A DNA stretch of 64,000 nucleotides from contig NZ_CP138214.1 of assembly GCF_034043515.1 (NCBI RefSeq), forward strand, positions 1,922,001 to 1,986,000, written 5' to 3'. The first letter of the stretch is position 1; every line of letters begins with the position of its first letter. The notes beneath the pieces are model-generated. The model did not search any database. It saw nothing but the letters and a program-made list of their open reading frames with translations, and was not told the origin of the DNA. This stretch comes from Pseudomonas sp. MUP55. GTDB taxonomy: Bacteria > Pseudomonadota > Gammaproteobacteria > Pseudomonadales > Pseudomonadaceae. Shown in pieces: positions 39,633 through 48,640 of this stretch. The position numbers and the translations under genes are program-made.

Positions 39633-40078
39633 AGCTGTGGATCCTGCGCCACGGCGAAGCCCAAGGGCATGCCCGCACCGACGCCGAGCGCAACCTCACC
39701 GAGCATGGCCGGGCCGAAGTGTTGCGCAGTGCTGCGCACCTGATCGGCGAGCCGCTCAGTGCCATCATCGCCAGCCCCTATGTGCGGGCACAGCAGACGG
39801 CGAACCTGGTTCGCGAGGCCCTGGGCTTCGAGCCAGAGATACACACGGTGCCGTGGCTGACACCTGAGTGCAGTGCGTTGCAGGTGCTGGACAAGCTCGA
39901 CACTGATGACAACGTGCTGCTGGTTAGCCATCAACCCCTGGTGGGCAGCCTGATCAGCTTTTTGCAGCACGGGCACCCGCGTCAGCCGCAGCCGATGGAC
40001 ACCGCCAGCCTGGCCGAGCTCGAAGGGGATTTCCCGTTGGCGGGGCTTATGAGCCTGGTCAACGTGCACAATCCATAG
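39629..40078 (+). CDS. sixA: Phosphohistidine phosphatase SixA
   Basis: A 149-residue histidine-phosphatase-superfamily protein. The catalytic RHG motif is at residues 7-9 (WILRHGEA), with the second arginine in SPYVRAQQTA and the second histidine in LVSHQPLVG. SixA in E. coli dephosphorylates phosphohistidine proteins such as the nitrogen phosphotransferase NPr. Full length for the family and translationally coupled to the DUF4389 gene. Confidence 0.93.
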   Translation: MKLWILRHGEAQGHARTDAERNLTEHGRAEVLRSAAHLIGEPLSAIIASPYVRAQQTANLVREALGFEPEIHTVPWLTPECSALQVLDKLDTDDNVLLVSHQPLVGSLISFLQHGHPRQPQPMDTASLAELEGDFPLAGLMSLVNVHNP

Positions 40079-40153
40079 GCTATATCGATACGGTGGGTGT
40101 GCTATATCTGTGGCAGGATTAGGGCTGTAATAAAACCAACAAGGACACCCCAT

Positions 40154-40597
40154 ATGAGCCTGTGGCGCACGCAACCGAATATCGAACACCTCAACGCGAT
40201 CCAGAAAAACACCATCGGTGAGTTGCTGGACATTCGCTTCGAAAGCTTCGACGACGAATCCCTCACCGCCAGCATGGTGGTCGATCACCGCACCCATCAG
40301 CCCTACGGCCTGTTGCATGGCGGCGCCTCCGTGGTGCTGGCAGAAAGCGTAGGCTCCATGGCGGCCTACCTGTGCATCGATGCCAGCAAGTTCTATTGCG
40401 TGGGCCTGGAGGTCAACGCCAACCACCTGCGCGGTGTACGCAGCGGGCGGGTAACGGCGGTGGCCAAGGCCGTTCATATCGGGCGCACGACCCAGGTGTG
40501 GGATATCCGCTTGACCAGCGACGAGGGCAAGGCCAGCTGCATATCGCGCCTGACCATCGCCGTGGTCCCTCTGGGCGAGCAGCCGCCGGCGCGATAG
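40154..40597 (+). CDS. Hotdog-fold acyl-CoA thioesterase (PA1618/YdiI-like)
   Basis: A 147-residue thioesterase starting at ATG 40154 behind AAGGA. The active-site segment is QPYGLLHGGASVVLAESVGSMAA with HGG and the catalytic Glu, as in YdiI/EntH and P. aeruginosa PA1618, which occupies the same neighbourhood. These hydrolyse aryl- and acyl-CoA thioesters. The enzyme is expected in the cytoplasm as a tetramer. Confidence 0.92.
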   Translation: MSLWRTQPNIEHLNAIQKNTIGELLDIRFESFDDESLTASMVVDHRTHQPYGLLHGGASVVLAESVGSMAAYLCIDASKFYCVGLEVNANHLRGVRSGRVTAVAKAVHIGRTTQVWDIRLTSDEGKASCISRLTIAVVPLGEQPPAR

Positions 40598-40619
40598 GCA
40601 TGGCGTGAGTGTCATCATT

Positions 40620-40653
40620 CCTGGCGGTTACGGTCATTGCCGTGAACGCCAGG
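40620..40653. repeat. 34-base imperfect hairpin
   Basis: CCTGGCGGTTACGG and CCGTGAACGCCAGG pair with two mismatches across TCATTG. No T-run follows, so it is not a standard terminator. It is the only structure in the gap before the hydrolase pair. Confidence 0.6.
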
Positions 40654-40694
40654 CATGGTGACAATCAACCTCTGTTTCTGTAGAGCGAGCCGGT

Positions 40695-41498
40695 ATGTCG
40701 CAGCACGTGTTTTTCGCCCACGCCAATGGCTTTCCGTCGGCCACTTACGGCAAATTATTCGCGGCCCTGGCCCCCGAATATGCCGTGGCGCATTTGCCGC
40801 AGCACGGCCACGACCCCAGGTTTCCGGTGGACGATAACTGGCAGAACCTGGTGGATGAACTGATCCATCATCTGCAACAGCAACCGGAGCCGGTGTGGGG
40901 CGTCGGCCATTCCCTGGGCGGGGTATTGCACTTGCACGCCGCCATGCGCTGCCCGCAGCTGTACCGTGGCGTGGTGATGCTGGACTCTCCGGTATTGACC
41001 CGCGCTGACCGCTGGGTGATCCGCGCCGCCAAGCGCCTGGGTTTCATCGACCGCCTGACCCCGGCCGGCCGCACCCTGGGCCGTCGCGAAGAATTCACTG
41101 ACCTGGACGCCGCACGTGCGTACTTCGCCGGCAAGACCTTGTTTCGTGGCTTCGACCCCGAGTGCTTTGACGCGTATCTGCAACACGGGCTGCTGCAAGT
41201 GGGCGACCGCCTGCGTTTGCGTTTCGACCCGGCTACTGAAATCAGCATCTACCGAGGCGTGCCCCACACCAGCCCCGGCCAGGTGCGCGAGTTGAAAGTG
41301 CCGCTGGCGGTGGTGCGCGGCCGTCAGAGCCGTGTGGTCATGCGTCATCACGCCAGCGGCGTCGGTCGCCTGCCCATGGGTGAGCTGCTCACCATGCCCG
41401 GCGGCCATATGTTCCCCCTTGAGCGACCCCAGGACACCGCCACCTTGATCAAGAACCTGTTTGCCCGCTGGCAAGCCCGTGAGCGCAGTTGCGCATGA
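40695..41498 (+). CDS. Alpha/beta hydrolase (PA1621-like)
   Basis: A 267-residue cytoplasmic alpha/beta hydrolase. Motifs in order: the opening FFAHANGFPSATYGKLF, nucleophile elbow GVGHSLGG (Ser about residue 74), and the late GGHMFPLERP with the catalytic His. Substrate unknown. Its stop overlaps the next hydrolase by 4 bases, so the two are coupled. Confidence 0.88.
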   Translation: MSQHVFFAHANGFPSATYGKLFAALAPEYAVAHLPQHGHDPRFPVDDNWQNLVDELIHHLQQQPEPVWGVGHSLGGVLHLHAAMRCPQLYRGVVMLDSPVLTRADRWVIRAAKRLGFIDRLTPAGRTLGRREEFTDLDAARAYFAGKTLFRGFDPECFDAYLQHGLLQVGDRLRLRFDPATEISIYRGVPHTSPGQVRELKVPLAVVRGRQSRVVMRHHASGVGRLPMGELLTMPGGHMFPLERPQDTATLIKNLFARWQARERSCA

Positions 41499-42349
41499 GC
41501 GCGCCTGTGGAAGAAGTACGCCTGAGCCTGCCGCATATCGAGTTGGCCGCCCATCTGTTTGGTCCTGAAGACGGTTTGCCGGTCATTGCCCTGCATGGCT
41601 GGCTGGACAACGCCAACAGCTTTGCGCGCCTGGCGCCGAAGCTGCAGGGTTTGCGCATCGTCGCGTTGGACATGGCCGGGCACGGGCACTCGGCGCACCG
41701 TCCGCCGGGTGCCGGTTATGCGGTGTGGGACTATGTCCACGATGTATTGCAAGTGGCCGAACAGCTGGGTTGGCAACGTTTTGCATTACTTGGCCACTCC
41801 ATGGGCGCGATCGTCTCCCTGGTTCTGGCCGGCGCGTTACCCGAGCGTGTGACGCACCTGGGCCTGATCGACGGTTTGATCCCGCCGACCGCCAGCGGCG
41901 AGAACGCGGCCGAGCGCATGGGCAGGGCATTGCAGGAGCAACTGAGCCTGGGCAAGAAGCGCAAGCCGGTCTATGCCAGCCTGGATCGAGCGGTCGAGGC
42001 GCGAATGCATGGCCTCGTCGCGGTCAGCCGCGAAGCCGCCGAACTGCTGGCCCAGCGCGGTTTGATGCCGGTGCCGGGGGGCTATACCTGGCGCAGCGAC
42101 AGCCGCCTGACCCTGGCGTCACCGGTGCGTCTGACCGATGAGCAAGCCATGTCTTTCGTACGACGAGTGGCTTGTCCGACGCAGTTGGTGGCGGCGGCTG
42201 ACGGCATGTTGGCGAAACATCCCGAATTGCTTTCACAGCTACCCTTTAGCGTGACGACGCTGCCGGGTGGTCACCATCTGCACCTGAATGACGAGGCCGG
42301 TGCGGTTCTTGTTGCAGACTGTTTCAATCGGTTCTTCTCCGCGCCTTGA
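41495..42349 (+). CDS. Alpha/beta hydrolase (PA1622-like)
   Basis: A 284-residue alpha/beta hydrolase. HGWLDNANSFARLAPKL near residue 32 is the oxyanion region, GHSMGA is the nucleophile elbow, and GGHHLHLNDEAG supplies the catalytic His. The cap region is longer than in its neighbour and the two are only distantly alike. Started at the ATG overlapping the preceding stop (ATGA). Confidence 0.88.
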   Translation: MSAPVEEVRLSLPHIELAAHLFGPEDGLPVIALHGWLDNANSFARLAPKLQGLRIVALDMAGHGHSAHRPPGAGYAVWDYVHDVLQVAEQLGWQRFALLGHSMGAIVSLVLAGALPERVTHLGLIDGLIPPTASGENAAERMGRALQEQLSLGKKRKPVYASLDRAVEARMHGLVAVSREAAELLAQRGLMPVPGGYTWRSDSRLTLASPVRLTDEQAMSFVRRVACPTQLVAAADGMLAKHPELLSQLPFSVTTLPGGHHLHLNDEAGAVLVADCFNRFFSAP

Positions 42350-42398
42350 CTTGGCGCGGTCAACTGCCGACGCTGGGCGGATTGAAAGGGAGTCAACC

Positions 42399-42455
42399 AT
42401 GAACCATCTTCAAACCGCTGCAATCCTCCATGGCCAGGGCTCACTGGTCCGATGA
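42399..42455 (+). CDS. Possible 18-residue leader ORF upstream of the DUF4892 gene
   Basis: An ATG behind AAAGGGAG (42386-42393) opens a short frame encoding MNHLQTAAILHGQGSLVR. Its TGA overlaps the ATG of the next gene as ATGA. The downstream gene has only a weak site of its own. This is the geometry of a translationally coupled leader peptide. It has no recognisable attenuator signal or codon run. Real translation is unproven. Confidence 0.4.
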   Translation: MNHLQTAAILHGQGSLVR

Positions 42456-43270
42456 GCCTGGCTAAAGGCTGTATACGTGCCCTTGGACTGTGCTGCATCA
42501 GCCCGCTCGTGTTCGCCGCCGATGTGCCGGGAAGCCAGGATCTACCCGGCATTGCCCGCCAGGTGGACGCGCAGATCGTCGACTACCGTCCCGCTGAAGA
42601 AAGGGAGCGCATCTACCCCATGGGTGCGATCCGCAAGATCAGCGGCCAACTGCGTTCCGAAGGCCAGGCCACCGCGCGCGGCCAAGCCACCGCGATTACG
42701 TACGAACTGCCTGCCGAGCACAGCTCCAGCGCGGCGTTTACCGCCACCCGCGAAGCCTTGCAGGCCAAGGGCGCGCAACTGCTGTTCTGGTGCCAGGCCC
42801 GCGATTGTGGCGAAAGCAGCCTGTGGGCCAACGAAGTGTTCGGCAATGCCAAGCTGGTAGGAGCCGACGGCCAGCAGGAGTACCTGCTGTTGCGTCTGGC
42901 GGCGCCGCAGGACAACTCGCTGGTGGCGCTTTACGGCATCACCCGTGGCAACCGTCGCGCCTACCTGCATGTGGAGCAGCTGGACGCCAGCACGCCATTG
43001 GGCACGCTTTTGCCCACCTCGGCGACGCTGTTGCGTGAGTTGAAAAGCACCGGCGATCTGGACTTTCCTGCGCTGGGCGCCGAGCCCGACGCTACCTGGT
43101 TAACCCTGATTTCCCGCGGGTTGAACCTCGACACCACCTTGCGCGTCAGCCTGAGCGGAGCCAACGCCCAAGCCTGGCGTCAGGGCCTGATCGACAATGG
43201 CGTGCGCGCCGCGCGCCTGGAAATCGGCAACGGCGACGCGCAAGGCCTGCACGTGCATCTGATACGCTAA
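42452..43270 (+). CDS. DUF4892 exported protein
   Basis: A 272-residue protein with a signal peptide (cleavage near VFA-AD) and the DUF4892 pattern: DLPGIARQVDAQIVDYRPAEERERIYPMGAIRKISGQLR, a repeated-strand middle part with LFWCQARDCGESSLWANEVFGNAKL, and a C-terminal segment (LEIGNGDAQGLHVHLIR) resembling the OmpA-like end of some relatives. The two cysteines in WCQARDCG may form a disulfide. Function unknown; probably periplasmic or at the outer membrane. Confidence 0.82.
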   Translation: MSLAKGCIRALGLCCISPLVFAADVPGSQDLPGIARQVDAQIVDYRPAEERERIYPMGAIRKISGQLRSEGQATARGQATAITYELPAEHSSSAAFTATREALQAKGAQLLFWCQARDCGESSLWANEVFGNAKLVGADGQQEYLLLRLAAPQDNSLVALYGITRGNRRAYLHVEQLDASTPLGTLLPTSATLLRELKSTGDLDFPALGAEPDATWLTLISRGLNLDTTLRVSLSGANAQAWRQGLIDNGVRAARLEIGNGDAQGLHVHLIR

Positions 43271-43342
43271 GCGCCACCGGGCGAACGGACCTGCGCCGTT
43301 CGCCTAAGCTGTCCTTCTACAGCCCCTTTTTCGAGATACCCG

Positions 43343-44404
43343 ATGCTCAATAACGATCGCCTGCTGGTGCAAATCCTGCTGCTGGTGCTGTTTGGTGCCA
43401 GCTTCTGGGTCATGGCGCCGTTCTGGTCGGCGCTGTTCTGGGGTGCGGTGCTGGCGTTCGCCAGCTGGCCGCTGATGGTACTGCTGACCCGTGGGTTGGG
43501 CGGTCGCGAATCGCTGGCGGCCGGTATCCTGACGTTGGGCTGGATGTTGCTGGTAGCGCTGCCGCTGGTGTGGCTGGGTTTCAACCTGGCGGACCATGTG
43601 CGCGATGCCGTGTTATTGATCAAGGACATCCAGGTCGACGGTTTACCCGATGCGCCCACCTGGTTGGGCTCGATTCCTCTTGTCGGCGAGCGGCTGGTGG
43701 CGACCTGGGACAGCATCGACCAACAGGGTGCCGCGCTGATGCTCAGCATCAAGCCTTACCTGGGCCAGGTCGGCAATTGGTTGCTGGCGCGCAGTGCGCA
43801 AATTGGCGGCGGCATTCTCGAACTGACCTTGAGTCTGGTCTTTGTGTTCTTTTTCTACCGGGACGGACCGCGCCTGGCGATGTTTGTGCACCGTCTGCTT
43901 GAGCGCCTGATTGGCGACCGCGCCGGTTACTACATCGAACTGGTGGCCGGTACCGTTCAGCGGGTGGTCAATGGCGTGATCGGTACGGCTGCCGCCCAGG
44001 CCTTGCTGGCGCTGATCGGCTTCCTGATCGCTGGCGTGCCTGGCGCGTTGCTGCTGGGCGGCGTCACCTTCCTGCTCAGCCTGATTCCCATGGGCCCGCC
44101 GCTGGTGTGGATTCCCGCCACGGCGTGGTTGGCCTGGAAGGGTGATTACACCTACGCAGTGTTCCTCGGCGTATGGGGTACCTTCATCATCAGCGGTGTC
44201 GACAACGTGCTCAAGCCTTACCTGATCAGCCGTGGCGGCAACCTGCCGCTGGTGATCGTGCTGCTCGGGGTGTTCGGCGGTTTGATCGCGTTCGGCTTTA
44301 TCGGCCTGTTTATCGGCCCGACCCTACTGGCGGTGGCCTACAGCCTGTTGACCGACTGGAGCGCAACCCAGGCCCAGGCGCGGCGCGAAGACAAGCCGCT
44401 TTAA
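43343..44404 (+). CDS. AI-2E/PerM family permease
   Basis: A 353-residue membrane protein with about eight helices and the central hydrophilic stretch typical of the AI-2E transporter (TqsA/PerM/YdiK) family. GVPGALLLGGVTFLLSLIPMGPPLVWIPA near residue 230 and the following SGVDNVLKPYLISRGGNLPLVIVLLGVFGG are strong family signatures. Members include autoinducer exporters and Na+/H+ antiporters, so the substrate is open. It converges with the sensor-kinase gene, overlapping its stop by 4 bases. Confidence 0.9.
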   Translation: MLNNDRLLVQILLLVLFGASFWVMAPFWSALFWGAVLAFASWPLMVLLTRGLGGRESLAAGILTLGWMLLVALPLVWLGFNLADHVRDAVLLIKDIQVDGLPDAPTWLGSIPLVGERLVATWDSIDQQGAALMLSIKPYLGQVGNWLLARSAQIGGGILELTLSLVFVFFFYRDGPRLAMFVHRLLERLIGDRAGYYIELVAGTVQRVVNGVIGTAAAQALLALIGFLIAGVPGALLLGGVTFLLSLIPMGPPLVWIPATAWLAWKGDYTYAVFLGVWGTFIISGVDNVLKPYLISRGGNLPLVIVLLGVFGGLIAFGFIGLFIGPTLLAVAYSLLTDWSATQAQARREDKPL

Positions 44405-45435
44405 GCCCTCGGCAGCCACATCACGGCGGTCAGGCCGCCGCCTGGCGTGTCTTCCAGGCTCAGGTGGCCGCCAAGGCGCTCGACCGCTTCCCGGGCGATC
44501 GTCATGCCCAGGCCGACGCCACCGGAATTACGGTTGCGCGAGCCTTCCAGGCGAAAGAACGGCTCGAACACCGCTTCGCGCTTGTCAGCCGCGATGCCGG
44601 GCCCGTGGTCAATCACCCGGATCACCAGGGCCCCGCGGCTGTCCGACAGTTCCACGCGCGCCGAGCCGGCATAGCGCAGGGCATTGTCGATCAGGTTGTT
44701 GAGGCATGAACGCAGCGCCATCGGCTGCACCTGCAACGGCGCGCAGGTGCCGCAAAACTGCACGTCGCTGCCTTGGTCCTGGGCGTTCTCGCTGAGGGAT
44801 TCCACCAGCGCCTGCACGTCGAGCCAGTGGCGGGTCTCGCTGGTGCGCTGTTCATGCAGGTAGCTCAGGGTGGCGTCGAGCATGCCGATCATGTCGTCCA
44901 GGTCTTGGCGCATCTGCCCTTGCAGCCTGGTGTCTTCGATCTGTTCCAGGCGCAGTTTCAGCCGCGAGAGGGGAGTGCGCAGGTCATGGGAGACCGCGCC
45001 GAGCATGCGCGCGCGCTGGCTGACCTGTTCGCGGATGCGCCTTTGCATCAGGTTGAAGGTGGACGCGGCCTGGCGCGCTTCGCGAGGCCCGGACTCGTCG
45101 AGAGGCGGGCTGTCGAGGTCGACACTCAAGCGTTCGGCCGCCGCACTGAGCCGCTGGATTGGCCGGCTCAACAGCTTGGCGCCGTACCAGGCTGCGATAA
45201 TCAGCGAGATGAACTGAAACGTCAGCGGCACCACCGGCCCACCGAACCAGGGGCGATGGTGTTTGGCCAGGGGCTTCATCGAGCCATCGGGCTGCTCGAC
45301 GAAGGTTTCCTGCGGCGGCGGCGGTGGCGGGCCGTAATGATGGAACCAGAAGAATGCCAGCAGATGCGCCAGCACGATGGCCACCAGCAGCACGCCGAAC
45401 AGCCGCCCGAACAACGTATTGAAGGTGGCGCGCAT
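44401..45435 (-). CDS. Sensor histidine kinase of a two-component pair
   Basis: A 344-residue inner-membrane kinase started at the ATG overlapping the regulator stop (TGATG). TM1 about 11-29, a short periplasmic loop about 31-68, TM2 about 69-88, HAMP, the H-box AVSHDLRTPLSRLKLR (His150), N-box NNLIDNALRYAG, and DHGPGI and GVGLGMTIA nucleotide boxes. The loop is odd: His-His followed by six prolines, then KHHRPW. It could bind metal or sense pH, but the ligand is unknown. Encoded right after its response regulator. Confidence 0.92.
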   Translation of the reverse strand: MRATFNTLFGRLFGVLLVAIVLAHLLAFFWFHHYGPPPPPPQETFVEQPDGSMKPLAKHHRPWFGGPVVPLTFQFISLIIAAWYGAKLLSRPIQRLSAAAERLSVDLDSPPLDESGPREARQAASTFNLMQRRIREQVSQRARMLGAVSHDLRTPLSRLKLRLEQIEDTRLQGQMRQDLDDMIGMLDATLSYLHEQRTSETRHWLDVQALVESLSENAQDQGSDVQFCGTCAPLQVQPMALRSCLNNLIDNALRYAGSARVELSDSRGALVIRVIDHGPGIAADKREAVFEPFFRLEGSRNRNSGGVGLGMTIAREAVERLGGHLSLEDTPGGGLTAVMWLPRA

Positions 45436-46199
45436 CAACCGATATCCCGCGCGTCGAACAGATAGCCTTCGCCGCGTACGGTCTTGATCAGTTGGGGGGC
45501 CTTGGGGTCGTCGCCCAGTTTCTGGCGCAGGCGCGACACCAGCAGGTCGATGCTGCGATCAAAGGCTTCGATGGAGCGGCCGCGGGCGGCATCCAGCAAT
45601 TGCTCGCGGCTCAGCACCCGACGCGGGCGTTCGATGAATACCCACAGCAGGCGAAACTCGGCGTTGGACAGCGGCACCACCAGGCCGTTGTCGGCCACTA
45701 ACTGGCGCAACACGCTGTTGAGCCGCCAACTGTCGAAGCGGATGTTGGCGCGCTGCTCGGTGCGGTCATCGCGCACCCGACGCAGGATGGTCTGGATGCG
45801 TGCCACCAGTTCGCGCGGCTCAAAGGGTTTGGACATATAGTCGTCAGCGCCCAGTTCCAGGCCGATGATGCGGTCGGTGGGCTCGCAGCGGGCGGTGAGC
45901 ATCAGGATTGGAATGTCTGATTCAGACCGCAGCCAGCGGCACAAGGTGAGGCCGTCTTCGCCCGGCAGCATCAGGTCGAGCACCACCACATCGAAGGTTT
46001 CGGCTTGCATGGCCAGGCGCATCGCCGCGCCGTCGGTGACGCCCGTGGCGAGAATATTGAAGCGCGCCAGGTAGTCGATCAGCAGTTCACGAATCGGCAC
46101 GTCATCATCGACGATCAGCGCGCGGGTGTTCCAGCGCTTGTCGTCGGCGATCACCGCGCCTGTGTGCTCGTCATTTACCGGGACGGAGGGAGTCTGCAT
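45435..46199 (-). CDS. OmpR/PhoB-family response regulator
   Basis: A DNA-binding regulator of about 254 residues. The receiver domain shows VDDDVPIREL, phosphoacceptor VLDLMLPGEDG and YMSKPFEPREL. A winged-helix output domain ends in RSIDLLVSRLRQKLGDD and IKTVRGEGYLF. I chose the ATG at 46199 (QTPSVPVNDE); the frame is open to 46340 with other ATGs, so a longer N-terminus is possible. Forms an operon with the downstream kinase. Targets are not evident. Confidence 0.9.
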   Translation of the reverse strand: MQTPSVPVNDEHTGAVIADDKRWNTRALIVDDDVPIRELLIDYLARFNILATGVTDGAAMRLAMQAETFDVVVLDLMLPGEDGLTLCRWLRSESDIPILMLTARCEPTDRIIGLELGADDYMSKPFEPRELVARIQTILRRVRDDRTEQRANIRFDSWRLNSVLRQLVADNGLVVPLSNAEFRLLWVFIERPRRVLSREQLLDAARGRSIEAFDRSIDLLVSRLRQKLGDDPKAPQLIKTVRGEGYLFDARDIG

Positions 46200-46459
46200 A
46201 GTGCGGTCATCTGCCTGATTGTTACGGTCAGCATAGGCGCCCAGCCCCATGGCTGGAAGTGCTGGCCGCTCGTTCATGCTGGCGAGGCTAGCGGTGGGGC
46301 GTGTTGGGCGCATGTCGTGAATGTATCGGCTTTGAAACAATGGCCGTAAACCCGCGCCGGTCCACGTCGAAATCAGTATTTACCGATCATCGGATCCCGC
46401 AACGGCGTCGCTTGCGCTACAATCCGCGCCGATTTCGACTTGCCTGAGAGCCCATTCCA

Positions 46460-47158
46460 ATGTCCGTCTGCCAGACTCCTATCATCGTCGCCCTGGATTA
46501 CCCCACCCGTGACGCCGCACTGAAGCTGGCTGACCAGTTGGACCCCGCGCTTTGCCGGGTCAAGGTCGGCAAGGAATTGTTCACCAGCTGCGCGGCGGAA
46601 ATCGTCGGCACCCTGCGTGACAAAGGCTTCGAAGTGTTCCTGGACCTGAAATTCCACGATATTCCCAACACCACCGCCATGGCGGTCAAGGCGGCGGCCG
46701 AGATGGGCGTGTGGATGGTCAACGTGCATTGCTCCGGCGGCCTGCGCATGATGAGCGCCTGCCGTGAAGTGCTGGAGCAGCGCACCGGGCCCAAACCGCT
46801 GCTGATCGGCGTGACCGTGCTGACCAGCATGGAGCGTGAAGACCTGGCCGGCATCGGCCTGGACATCGAGCCACAGGAGCAGGTGTTGCGCCTGGCCGCC
46901 CTGGCGCAGAAGGCAGGCCTTGATGGCCTGGTCTGCTCGGCGCTGGAAGCCCAGGCACTCAAGACCGCCCATCCGGCGCTGCAACTGGTGACCCCAGGCA
47001 TCCGCCCGGCGGGCAGTGCCCAGGACGACCAGCGCCGTATACTGACCCCGCGCCAGGCGCTGGATGCCGGTTCCGACTACCTGGTGATTGGCCGCCCGAT
47101 CAGCCAAGCGGCCGACCCGGCGAAAGCGTTGGCAGCCGTCGTCGCCGAGCTAGCCTGA
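46460..47158 (+). CDS. pyrF: Orotidine 5'-phosphate decarboxylase
   Basis: A 232-residue TIM-barrel enzyme making UMP, the last step of de novo pyrimidine synthesis. The catalytic Lys-Asp motif is [12 protein letters not shown] near residue 60, and the phosphate-binding end is [20 protein letters not shown] with [16 protein letters not shown] (46413-46418) about 40 bases before the ATG is a plausible -10. Monocistronic and followed by two REP doublets. Confidence 0.98.
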   Translation: MSVCQTPIIVALDYPTRDAALKLADQLDPALCRVKVGKELFTSCAAEIVGTLRDKGFEVFLDLKFHDIPNTTAMAVKAAAEMGVWMVNVHCSGGLRMMSACREVLEQRTGPKPLLIGVTVLTSMEREDLAGIGLDIEPQEQVLRLAALAQKAGLDGLVCSALEAQALKTAHPALQLVTPGIRPAGSAQDDQRRILTPRQALDAGSDYLVIGRPISQAADPAKALAAVVAELA

Positions 47159-47164
47159 TACAGA

Positions 47165-47253
47165 ATGTGGGAGGGGGCTTGCCCCCGATGGCGGTGACCA
47201 GCTAATACATCTGTTGGCTGTCACACAGCAATCGGGGGCAAGCCCCCTCCCAC
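47165..47253. repeat. Inverted REP doublet (REPIN), first of a tandem pair
   Basis: TGTGGGAGGGGGCTTGCCCCCGATGG and its inverted partner flank the spacer ACCAGCTAATACATCTGTTGGCTGTCACACA. The spacer is nearly identical to that of the next element. Confidence 0.93.
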
Positions 47254-47299
47254 TTTTTGATTCGGTTTCGTCAGCTATATATGAGCAATGAAGATCCCC

Positions 47300-47392
47300 T
47301 GTGGGAGGGGGCTTGCCCCCGATTGCGGTGGACCAGCCAATACATCTGTTGGCTGTCACACCGCAATCGAGAGCAAGCCCCCCTCCCACAGT
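47300..47392. repeat. Inverted REP doublet (REPIN), second of a tandem pair
   Basis: Same arms and almost the same spacer as the doublet 50 bases to the left, with a few substitutions (GAGAGCAAGCCCC in the right arm). It abuts the stop of the minus-strand oxidoreductase. Confidence 0.93.
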
Positions 47393-47405
47393 TATCTGTC
47401 GCGTA

Positions 47406-48413
47406 TCAGCTGACCTTCAGCACCAATTTGCCAAAGTTCTCGCCGTTGAACAGCTTCATCAACGTCTCGGGAAACGTCTCCAGCCCTTCAACGATATCTT
47501 CCTTGCTCTTGAGCTTGCCCTGCGCCATCCAGCCGGCCATCTCTTGCCCGGCGGCGGAAAAGTTTGCCGCGTGATCCATCACCACAAAGCCTTCCATCCG
47601 TGCGCGGTTGACCAGCAACGACAGATAGTTGGCCGGGCCTTTCACGGCTTCCTTGTTGTTGTACTGGCTGATGGCCCCACAAATCACCACCCGCGCCTTC
47701 AGCGCCAGGCGGCTGAGCACCGCGTCGAGAATATCGCCGCCCACGTTATCGAAATACACATCCACGCCTTTGGGGCATTCACGCTTGAGGGCGGCGGGGA
47801 CATCTTCGTGTTTGTAGTCGATGGCGGCATCGAAGCCCAATTCGTCGACCAGGAACTTGCACTTGTCGGCGCCGCCGGCGATGCCCACTACGCGACAGCC
47901 CTTGAGCTTGGCGATCTGCCCGGCAATGCTGCCTACCGCACCGGCCGCGCCGGAGATCACCACGGTCTCGCCAGGCTTGGGTGCGCCCGTTTCCAGCAGC
48001 GCGAAGTAGGCGGTCATGCCGGTCATGCCCAGCGCGGACAGGTAGCGGGGCAGGGGCGCAAGCTTCGGGTCGACCTTGTAGAACCCGCGCGGCTCGCCCA
48101 GGAAGTAATCCTGCACGCCCAAGGCGCCGTTGACGTAGTCGCCGACCGCAAAGTTCGGGTGGTTGGAGGCGATCACTTTGCCCACGCCCAATGCCCGCAT
48201 CACTTCGCCAAGGCCCACAGGTGGAATGTAGGACTTGCCCTCATTCATCCAGCCGCGCATGGCGGGGTCCAGGGACAGGTACTCGTTGCGCACCAGCACT
48301 TGCCCGTCCTGCGGCGTGCCCACCGGCACTTCCTGATAGGTGAAGGTTTCCCGCGTGGCCGCGCCGACCGGGCGTTTGGCAAGCAGGAACTGGCGGTTGG
48401 TGTGGGCAGTCAT
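47406..48413 (-). CDS. NADP-dependent MDR-family oxidoreductase (CurA/PTGR-like)
   Basis: A 335-residue zinc-independent medium-chain reductase. It lacks the zinc-binding cysteines. The family motifs are EYLSLDPAMRGWMNE near residue 47, YVNGALGVQDYFLGE, the Rossmann VISGAAGAVGSIAGQIAKLKG, and GVDVYFDNVGGDILDAVL. Relatives reduce alpha,beta-unsaturated ketones or aldehydes with NADPH. It is divergent from the SDR gene, the same pairing as PA1648/PA1649 in P. aeruginosa as I recall it. Confidence 0.92.
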   Translation of the reverse strand: MTAHTNRQFLLAKRPVGAATRETFTYQEVPVGTPQDGQVLVRNEYLSLDPAMRGWMNEGKSYIPPVGLGEVMRALGVGKVIASNHPNFAVGDYVNGALGVQDYFLGEPRGFYKVDPKLAPLPRYLSALGMTGMTAYFALLETGAPKPGETVVISGAAGAVGSIAGQIAKLKGCRVVGIAGGADKCKFLVDELGFDAAIDYKHEDVPAALKRECPKGVDVYFDNVGGDILDAVLSRLALKARVVICGAISQYNNKEAVKGPANYLSLLVNRARMEGFVVMDHAANFSAAGQEMAGWMAQGKLKSKEDIVEGLETFPETLMKLFNGENFGKLVLKVS

Positions 48414-48640
48414 GGCGGCAACTCTTTAGAAATGAACTAGGAGTGATAGACAAGGAACGGCCTGTGAGCAAGTTTGTTCGCTCTACGCGAATGCTTGCCG
48501 ATAGACAGCCCTGATAGTTAGCCGGGGCGCTTTATCACCCAGGCTCATGCAGCGCCAACCGGCCTTCTGATAATGCTGACGCGTTGCTCCCGTCCTTGGC
48601 TAGACTCGCTCGACGGCTATCAACCCACAGGACATTCCCC

